Source of the DNA: Diplosphaera chodatii
Lineage: Eukaryota; Chlorophyta; Trebouxiophyceae; Prasiolales; Stichococcaceae
Reading direction: 5' to 3'
DNA: 64,000 nt
Assembly: GCA_032358165.1 (NCBI GenBank)
Contig: JAALGY010000032.1
Location: 1,550,001-1,614,000 of the forward strand
Shown: positions 56,709-64,000 of the stretch, piece after piece
How the letters are laid out: every line of letters begins with the position of its first letter
Numbering within the stretch: the first letter of the stretch is position 1
The notes under the pieces: generated by a model
Told to the model about the DNA's origin: nothing
What the model saw: the letters and a program-made list of their open reading frames with translations, nothing else
The model's database searches: none
Made by a program: the position numbers and the translations under genes

Positions 56709-59700
56709 CTAAAATTGGAGAGGCGCTGCGAAGGCAAGGTCTGCAGGCCACTTGGGGTACACACGCTTGAACAGCGACATGCACACAGAGTCGCGCTGCT
56801 GAATGGAGTTGTCGAACAGGCACTTCATGGCGCCATGCGTGCCCATCGACTCCTGTGCATGCAGACAGGATAGGATTCGGAAATGTAACAAAGGAAGGGG
56901 TCACGAAGGCCAGTTCAGCCTCACCGTGCCACTGCAGTTCCTGCCCGCATGTCGGTGCTTCTGGGCACCTTGATGCGGCCGCGGCGGCCGTACTTGGTCC
57001 ACAGGTCCAGGGGCCGAAACCAAGCCACGTCCTCGGGGCAGTTGAACATCCAGCGTACCACCGCCTTGTTCTTGTGCACCTATGGGAAGCCAAGCAACGA
57101 AATGTGAGAACATAATGCCTGCACCATTTTTGTAACCACTTCCAGGCATGCCAACCTGAACACTGTGCACCCCAGGTGATGTACGGCTAGCATACCTTGA
57201 CAGGGAAGCCTGTCAGCACGATCTTCTTGAGGTTGATACGGTCCGGGTCATTGCTGCGCAGCGTGCCTGCGGTTCAGCAGACCTGAGCTTTGCCGCTGTT
57301 GGAGCTGACGGGTGTAGAAGGGATGACAGCGCATCAGTACATGTGCATCAGACGCAACACGGTATTAGGGCGGGAGCTGCTGTTGAAAGTACATGCACAG
57401 CAGATCGTACCGGTGAAGGCCAGGCGCGGGGGGCTGGACTGCATGTCGAAGGCGAGGACGGGCGACGGCGGGTAGGTGACGGGCGCATACACCGTGGCGA
57501 TGCTGATGCGGCCATCGTGCAGAAACTTCTCCGCCTTGTGCTTGTCGGCCTGCAGGTCGTCGCTGCTGTACACCGGCTGTGCCATGAAGGATCTGCGATG
57601 GTCCACCAAGAAGTGTGAGGTGCGCACCGTCGGCTGTGGCAACCATGAGGTCCACCTGTGACCAATGCTGCTGCTGCTGCTCAAAACTATACCCAGCAGG
57701 ATCTGCAAACACAAGCCTGCCTGCCATCTAAAGTGCTGTAACAGATCCACTTGGCTGAGGACGAGTACTGCACCTGACACCAGTGACGAGCAGCAGCTCG
57801 GCCTTGCTGCTCAGGGGCTGTGCATAGCCGGCTGCCTTCTTGACGCCAAAGTTGAGCACCGTCAGCTTGGCCTCGTGCTGGAGCAGGCCCATGGCGACGA
57901 GCGGCGGCACAGCTCCCTGCAATGGAACATGAGGACATGGCAATGAAGGTCGCAGGACCAGCCGTCACTGCCGTGCGGCAGCTGCAGTTAGTGCACATGA
58001 ACGGCTAACAGCACTGCACTGCCACCTGCACAACGGCGCCAATGTCCGTCTGGCTGACGGTCACCTGGAGGACAGCTGCATGGCGTGCCAGCAGGCTCTC
58101 AGCCACTGACGGGCTGATGCCAGCAACATGCACGCGCACGAAGGTTCCCGGCGGCACGCCGTCAGCTGACGTGGGGCTGCTCACTGCCTCTGCCGCTGCG
58201 ATCGCCCTGCAATGAGACGCTCGCCATTCTGACATGCCATTCTGATGCGCCGGACGCCAGCCACACAAGACACATGCAATGTCAAGCTGCAAGCGCACCC
58301 CATCTCAGCGTCAGCAGGCTGACACACTGGCATGCCATGCCCAGCCAGCTGCACACCGTTTGTGGGCGCGGCGAAAGTTCTCGAAGGCGAACACGCGGGC
58401 GTACTCCGGGGGCAGCTCCTCCCGCGGGTCCCACGCGCTGGTGCGCCACGACTTGAGGCCCCGGTACTTGGCGAACCGCACCGACGCGCGCATGTTGCCG
58501 GGCGTGTCCACCTGTGCACACACAAAGTCGAACCTCAGCGCATGCGACTTCAACCTGAGGTCCTGACGAAGGGCATCTAGCGATCACATTCAAGATGACA
58601 TGCCAGCCTGCATTCCAGCGCTGCATCGGTTGGCTTGGCATTCGGCAGGCTTATCCCACGGCTGATGCTGCAAGGGAGTCTAATCAGGGCAGACCTCGTC
58701 TGGGAAGTCGAGCGCGTCCTGCTCAGCTAGCCGCGCCGCCTTCTGCTGCTCATAAGCATTGAGGCCCAGCTCGCTGTCGTCCTCGTCCTGTGCAGCCGGG
58801 CAGTCATGCGGCTAAATCTCGACTGCTGCACTGTGCACACCCCAGGCAGACTGGAAGCATACAGCAGCAAAACAAGCCAACCACAGCTGTACAGACTCTG
58901 CCTGTGCTCTGCGGCGGGTTGCTCCGCATCTGGTGCCAAGACCCTTCTGACAACAAGCTCACCATGAGGCCGTCAGCTTCGGTGGCGGTGCCATCAGTGT
59001 CCAGGAAGGCTGCGTCAGAGTCCATCGCTGCGAGGGAATCGGGCGCGGCCTCGCTGCCGGGTCGTGATGCCGGTGCTTCCACTGCTGGCCGCACCTTGAA
59101 CAACACATACACATGTGAGTAGGAATCAAGGTAGACCAAAGTTTTCCACACATGCAATTTACAACAGGTCTTCAGCTTGTCCAGCCTAGCAGACAGTGCA
59201 GGATGGGTACGAGAAGGCCATGCCTCCGGTTGAACCTTGAGGCTTGGTGACATGGGGAGCAGTTTGGGTGGCATACCACGACTTCCTCCAGCTCCTCAGC
59301 ATCTGCGTCGTCGCCGCTGTTGCCGCCGTCTGCATCATCCAGGATCCAGGCCGCCTGGTATGCGGAGGTGCCTTTTGGCAGCCGCCGCACCTCGGCCGGC
59401 TGCAGCTGCGCACGCGCCGCCTCATCCAGCTCCTGCCACGTGAGCAGGGTATACCTAGTCAGTGCTTGGGGCCGAGATCAATATTGTGTACTACTGTATG
59501 TGCGTTGTAATATAAACTCAGATAAGGTGCTACAGGGCACATGATTGAGAACTGCGATCCAGAAAGGCTTGCTGCCAAACTCTGCCACGAGGCCACAAGC
59601 ACGCTGCAGCCGCTGCTGCACCTCGGCCGTGGGCCAGGTCTGCTCGCCGGCGAGGGGGTCCGGCACGTTCTCCCGCTGCAACGACTCGCGGCGCTGGGGG

Positions 59701-62122
59701 TCAGCCACCTCCAGGACCGGATAGTCCCCGCCACTGGCGTCCATCGCCTCCGCACCTGTGAGCACAGAGCGGCGGACTCTCAAGGCACGCAGACTCATAC
59801 CACGCCCTCCCGCCCTGTCGTCGGCAGGCCGATGACACCAAACTCGCCGCCAGGACATGACACGGCATTGTGCACATGCACGACATATGGCGCAGGTGTG
59901 TAGGCAGTATGCATGCCGAGTACCCGTGGCAGTCGGGCGTGGCTGGCGGGCTGCGCTTCCCAGGGGCTGCGGTGCTGGCGCGCCGTCAATCTGCTCGATC
60001 TGGAAGTCGCCTGCCCCCGGCAGGTGCAGCAGCTGGTTGGCCGTCAGCCCGCGCTCCCGCACATAGCCACTGCGGGATGCACATCGCTGTCGGAAGGTGC
60101 TTCGCCGCCCAGATGATAGGCACAAACATGCAGGAGCACAGCGGCGGCTTGGCACCAAGAGTATCGGTTGTACGGAGCCAGCCAGACCCCTGCCACCTGA
60201 TGGACAGCACCAGTGCACTCAAGGCCACCCTGGGGCACCTGAGCAGCAGGGTGCCGGGCGAGTCCGCGGCGGCTGCGCCCTCAGCGCCACGAAACTCGGC
60301 GGCCTCCACCAGGAGGGCGGGGCGGGCGCGCCGCCAGCTGGCCACCGCCCCGCGCTGCTCGCCCAGGTGCCGCAACAGCTGCACGCAGTCCGCCTTGTCC
60401 GCCGTGAACACCTTGTAGTCGGCCGCCACCTGAGCATGTGACATGCCACGCCACACTGAGGCTGCTGTTGCGCACACCATGCGCTTGCACAGCAGACACA
60501 GAGTTGACACATACCAAGCAAAGATATCATCCAAATGGAAGACCTTGACTTTCTACACGACCTGTGCAAAGGCTTATAAGACCAGCCCACATGCGTGTGG
60601 CATGAGTGCACCTTGGCGCCGCATGCCATCAGTGCTGGGTGGCGCTAAGAACTGCAAGTGCAACAGGTGAATGCGTGCCCACCTGGGAGGACAGCAGCGC
60701 GGCGGCGTGCTTCTTGGCGGCCGCCTTGGCCTGCAGGCCCTGCGGGGCGGTGGGCACCAGCGCCACCGTCTGCGGCAGCCCCACCGCCCGCAGCACCGTC
60801 AGCGCCCTCAGGCCCGCCTCGTCCAGCTCCCCCTCCCCGGGCGCCGGCAGCACCAGCACCAGCGTCTGCGTGCGGGAGGTGCCACACGGTTTGAAAGACG
60901 GTGGGAAGCCCTCGGTACAGGATCTGGAGCTGTGGCCCTGCCTCACGCACGCCCTTCGGTTGACACCAGCGTCCCTCGCTGAGGCAGCCAGACCATCAAA
61001 ACTTTTACACGCTCTGAACCGGTTGGGTGCCATGACGACCACAGCCGGGCGGGAACAATCTTGCAGAGGATCCACATCATCGAGATGATGTATCCATGCG
61101 CTAGAACCATGACCACACCTCAGCAGCACGTGCGATGTCCACGACCGCCAGCGGGTCTGCCGCATTCTGGGGCGGTGGCAGCAGCGTGAGCAGCGCCTTG
61201 TGCTTGGGCGGCAGCGACACCGTCAGGGGCTGCAGCGGCCACTGCGTGCCTGCAGGCGTCGAACGCGCAGTGTGCCTCGCCGATGTGCTCACGAGTGCTG
61301 CATCAGGCGCGCGGACAGCAACAGGCGGCTCGACGGCTGACAACACCTGCAGTGTCCATGCTGTCGCCTGCATCCTTGCCCCTCGGCTTTGCTGCTGGGT
61401 CCTGCGTGGCGTCCAGGAACAGCTGCCAGGCTGCCGGCCCTGACACCGCCTGCACAGGCATCGTACTGCATGTACCAAGGTGCTGAGAGCGTTGCTTTGG
61501 GCGCATGACATACGACGTGATATGATTGGTACCCCCCTCGGGCCTTGGAACTCACACCTGCGACAGGGGCAGGAAGGCGACCACATGCGGGGCAAAGTGC
61601 TCCCGCCTGGCCGTCAACACCTCCAGGCGCTTGCGGTCCCTGCGTGCAGCTTGGCTGTGTCGTCAGCCCAGCTGCTGATGTCTTCCCACATCAACCAGAC
61701 AGTGCCGTCAGTACAGCCTGCCCCGGGACGAGTGTATACCACGCACCTGTGCAGCTTGGCGGCGTTCATTCGCTCTGCACGGCTCTGCGCCAGCCGCCCG
61801 GTGTTGTGCACGGCGGCAGTTCGTCCGCCTGTCGCAGCACATGCTGGGGTATCGGAGCGCTGCAGATGACATCATCCTGCAGTCGTTGCAGATGACACGG
61901 AGAAAACAGGCCTGCAGCCGCCGCAGCTGGAGAAGCGCCGCACCTTTCTTTTCAGCATGCTTCTGGCGTGCGCTCTGTCCTGCCTTCCTGCCAGCCTTGT
62001 GCGCCTGCGTGATCCACACCGTGTGCATACAGTTTGCCGGTCTGCAGGAGCACAAGCACGCATGCAGCACAGCGCATCTGCCGCACCTTATTGTGCTGAC
62101 CGTGGCCCGACAGGCCTCCCAT
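56709..62122 (-). CDS. TSR1: TSR1 40S ribosome biogenesis factor, multi-exon
   Basis: TSR1 is a BMS1-related, GTPase-dead factor that blocks premature subunit joining on pre-40S particles. The N-terminus [12 protein letters not shown] (62122-62087) splices to [20 protein letters not shown] (~61995-61940). Later blocks are [74 protein letters not shown] and [20 protein letters not shown] with IEQIDGAP. They continue with [31 protein letters not shown] (a different exon phase gives [20 protein letters not shown]), [20 protein letters not shown], and finally [20 protein letters not shown] with [17 protein letters not shown], stop at 56709-56711. The last block is the conserved TSR1/BMS1 C-terminal signature. 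Exon borders are partly approximate. Confidence 0.92.
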
Positions 62123-62647
62123 CTTTGAGCGGCGTTCTACCTCAAGCAGCTACCATGCACATGCGCATGTGCCACTGCAAAGGGCTAACAGCTTGATGCA
62201 AAGTCCTCGTGAAAGGCCGCCACTCTTACAGACTGTTTCGAGACCGGGGCCGTACAGCACTACAGTGCCACCACTTCTCGTAGATTCTGCAGATGCATCA
62301 GAGCGAGCTCCGACAACGCTCCGCCGGCACCGCCGCAACTTGCCGAGCTGCACCCCAATTTCTGCATTTGATCCCCCGTCTTATGACGCAGTGGCCCCCC
62401 TGGTTGGTCAATACCAAATGCACTCCAGCACTCGATTGCGCTCGGTTGAGGCACCAAAGGTATCGCAAATGTGATTTTGTCACCTTGGCACGGACATCCT
62501 GGTACTGACGTTCTGAAACAGCAGCGCAATCGCAGTGTGCTTTGGTCGGTCCAAGAGTAAATCCGTGCCTGCACGTCGCCGGCAAATGTCAGCTGCAATA
62601 TAGCGACAATCCACGGTCAGACCTGCAAAGCTGCAAGTCAGCCAGAT
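62123..62647. promoter_or_regulatory. Divergent 5' spacer, TSR1 / NPSN SNARE
   Basis: 525 bp between divergent starts. Several short open frames cross it without similarity to known proteins. It is inferred to carry both promoters. Confidence 0.4.
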
Positions 62648-63963
62648 ATGGAGACGACTTACGAGTCGGAGATCCAGCTGGGGCAGTTGTTTAAGAGCCT
62701 GGGCGCTGCATTCGCCAGGCTTGCAAACGGCGTGGACTCTGCGAAGGAGCAGCAAGAGTTGAAGGATGTAGCGACGAAATTAGCCCGTGCAAAAGGGTGC
62801 GTGCATGTTGCTGCTGCTGATTCGATACAGCAGTTGAGTCATGCATGACAACCGAGCAGCACACTGTTCGGCACTGCAGGCTCATCCGAGAGTTTGAGAA
62901 GGAAGCCAGGGCGGACGACATGCGGCCATCCGAGATTGTGGCCCGCAAGACTGAGTTCACAGAGCAGCTCAACGAGTTTGTTGATATGAAGAAGCAGCAT
63001 GCAGCCACCGCACAGAGTAGAGCAGCGCTCTTTGGCGCCAAGAGCATAGCTGCTGAGGATCCGAAGCACAGCCGCTATGACAGTGAGATGCTGTCTGCAG
63101 CGCTCTCCCTGCATGTGTCCGTGCTGCAGGGAGGAAGAAGCGGCTTGTCACATGATCCTATACCTGCGTGTGACATGAGATGTCTGGAAAGCTGGTGGCC
63201 ACCCCGAACTTCCACCGCTTGACGCCCTACCTTGCCCGCTGCAGACATGTCGACGCAGCAGATGGTGGACCGCGGCAAGAAGGAGATGAAGGAGGTCGAC
63301 ACGGCGCTGCAGCGGTCAGAAAAGGTGGTGGAGGACACCATCGCGATCGCCACCACCACGGCGGAGACGCTGCACAAGCAGACGGAGCAGCTGGAGCGCA
63401 CCCTGGACGACCTGGACGAGGTGCACTTCACGCTGCAGAAGGCCAAGCAGGTCATCAGGGACATCACCCGCGGCATCGCCACCGACAAGTGCGTGGCAGC
63501 TGGTGACCCGCCTGACATCTGCAGACAGCATGATGCCCTGGCACCCGTGCTGGAACTGAGCAGGCACCAGCCGTGCAGCCTGCCACGTGCCCGCGCCGTA
63601 GGTGCATCATGACGCTGACAATGCTGGCCATGCTGGCGCTCGTCGCGCTGATCGTGATCAAGGTCCTGCACATCGGCCAGCACAAGGCCGCCGCCAAGCA
63701 GGCGGTGCAGGAGATTGCGGTGCGGTCCTGCCAGGGCAATTGTCATTTACAGCGTTTGAGCCCCCTGTTCCTGCTGGAGGCTGCCTTCGGGCAAGTGCAA
63801 CCGGGTACATGACCGTGCCTTGCAGGCCAAGGTTGGTATCACCAATGCCGGCCGACGCATGCTGATGGGGACCAGGCGGCATGTGCGCGCTGATATGCCA
63901 GATTGGGGAGTCCGACGCAAACGTCATTCTCGGTCTTACATGCGTGGGTTTGCTGCTTCTTAA
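62648..63963 (+). CDS. NPSN-type Qb-SNARE, 5 exons, ~283 aa
   Basis: Novel plant SNAREs are Qb-SNAREs of plasma membrane and cell plate fusion in the plant lineage and some protists. My exon model is 62648-62796, 62880-63082, 63245-63488, 63602-63719, 63826-63963; all are GT-AG and in frame (284 codons). The N-terminal helical domain starts METTYESEIQLGQLFKSLGA. The SNARE heptad region runs STQQMVDRGKKEMKEVDTAL, VVEDTIAIATTTAETLHKQT, EQLERTLDDLDEVHF, with Gln at the zero layer, followed by ATDKCIMTLTMLAMLALVAL and IVIKVLHI as the membrane anchor. After the anchor there are roughly 60-65 more residues, highly basic (GRRMLMGTRRHVRADM, VRRKRHSRSYMRGF), longer than the short tail usual for NPSN proteins. 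Confidence 0.93.
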
Positions 63964-64000
63964 GAAGGCCTTGCCTGCCGCATGCATGTGTCGACGACTA

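Overview
This is nuclear DNA of a green alga. It is moderately GC-rich. Genes are split into short exons by many small GT-AG introns whose acceptors are nearly always TGCAG or CACAG. Several genes belong to plant-lineage families: NPSN-type Qb-SNARE, class II (PRS4-type) PRPP synthetase, plant-type agmatine deiminase and N-carbamoylputrescine amidase, and the golgin-candidate-6 form of p115/Uso1. TGTAA, the usual green-algal poly(A) signal, follows some stop codons. A trebouxiophyte (Chlorella/Coccomyxa/Trebouxia relatives) fits best, but the exact taxon is inference.

Layout, left to right: UFD2 E4 ubiquitin ligase (-), a DnaJ-type Cys-rich protein (+), 5-formyl-THF cyclo-ligase (-), an MT-A70-like protein (+), a TMEM41-type VTT scramblase-like protein (-), an MGST3-type MAPEG enzyme (+), RECQ4 helicase (-), PRS4 (+), a U2 and a U5 snRNA gene (+), POL5/MYBBP1A (-), a 3.9 kb inverted-repeat array, glycyl-tRNA synthetase (-), p115/Uso1 (+), agmatine deiminase (-), N-carbamoylputrescine amidase (+), TSR1 (-) and an NPSN SNARE (+). 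For six genes (FCL, MT-A70, TMEM41, MGST, PRS4, CPA) and for the SNARE I give exon models worked out by hand, all of which keep the reading frame from start to stop.

The strands alternate almost perfectly. Neighbours share divergent 5' spacers of about 0.3-0.8 kb or short convergent 3' spacers. The one break is POL5 followed by GlyRS, exactly where the repeat array sits. Functionally linked neighbours are agmatine deiminase and N-carbamoylputrescine amidase, consecutive enzymes of the agmatine route to putrescine, transcribed head-to-head from a 563-bp spacer. U2 and U5 lie 0.4 kb apart, with a shared 9-bp element about 70 bp upstream of each.

The most unusual object is the array at about 37.4-41.3 kb. 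A ~16-bp motif (CCCCTTTGTTRTTGAC) recurs some 75-80 times in blocks of alternating orientation. It forms two ~0.8 kb inverted arms around a 2.1 kb centre that includes a pyrimidine-rich stretch. It looks like a foldback-type element or an unknown structural or regulatory array.
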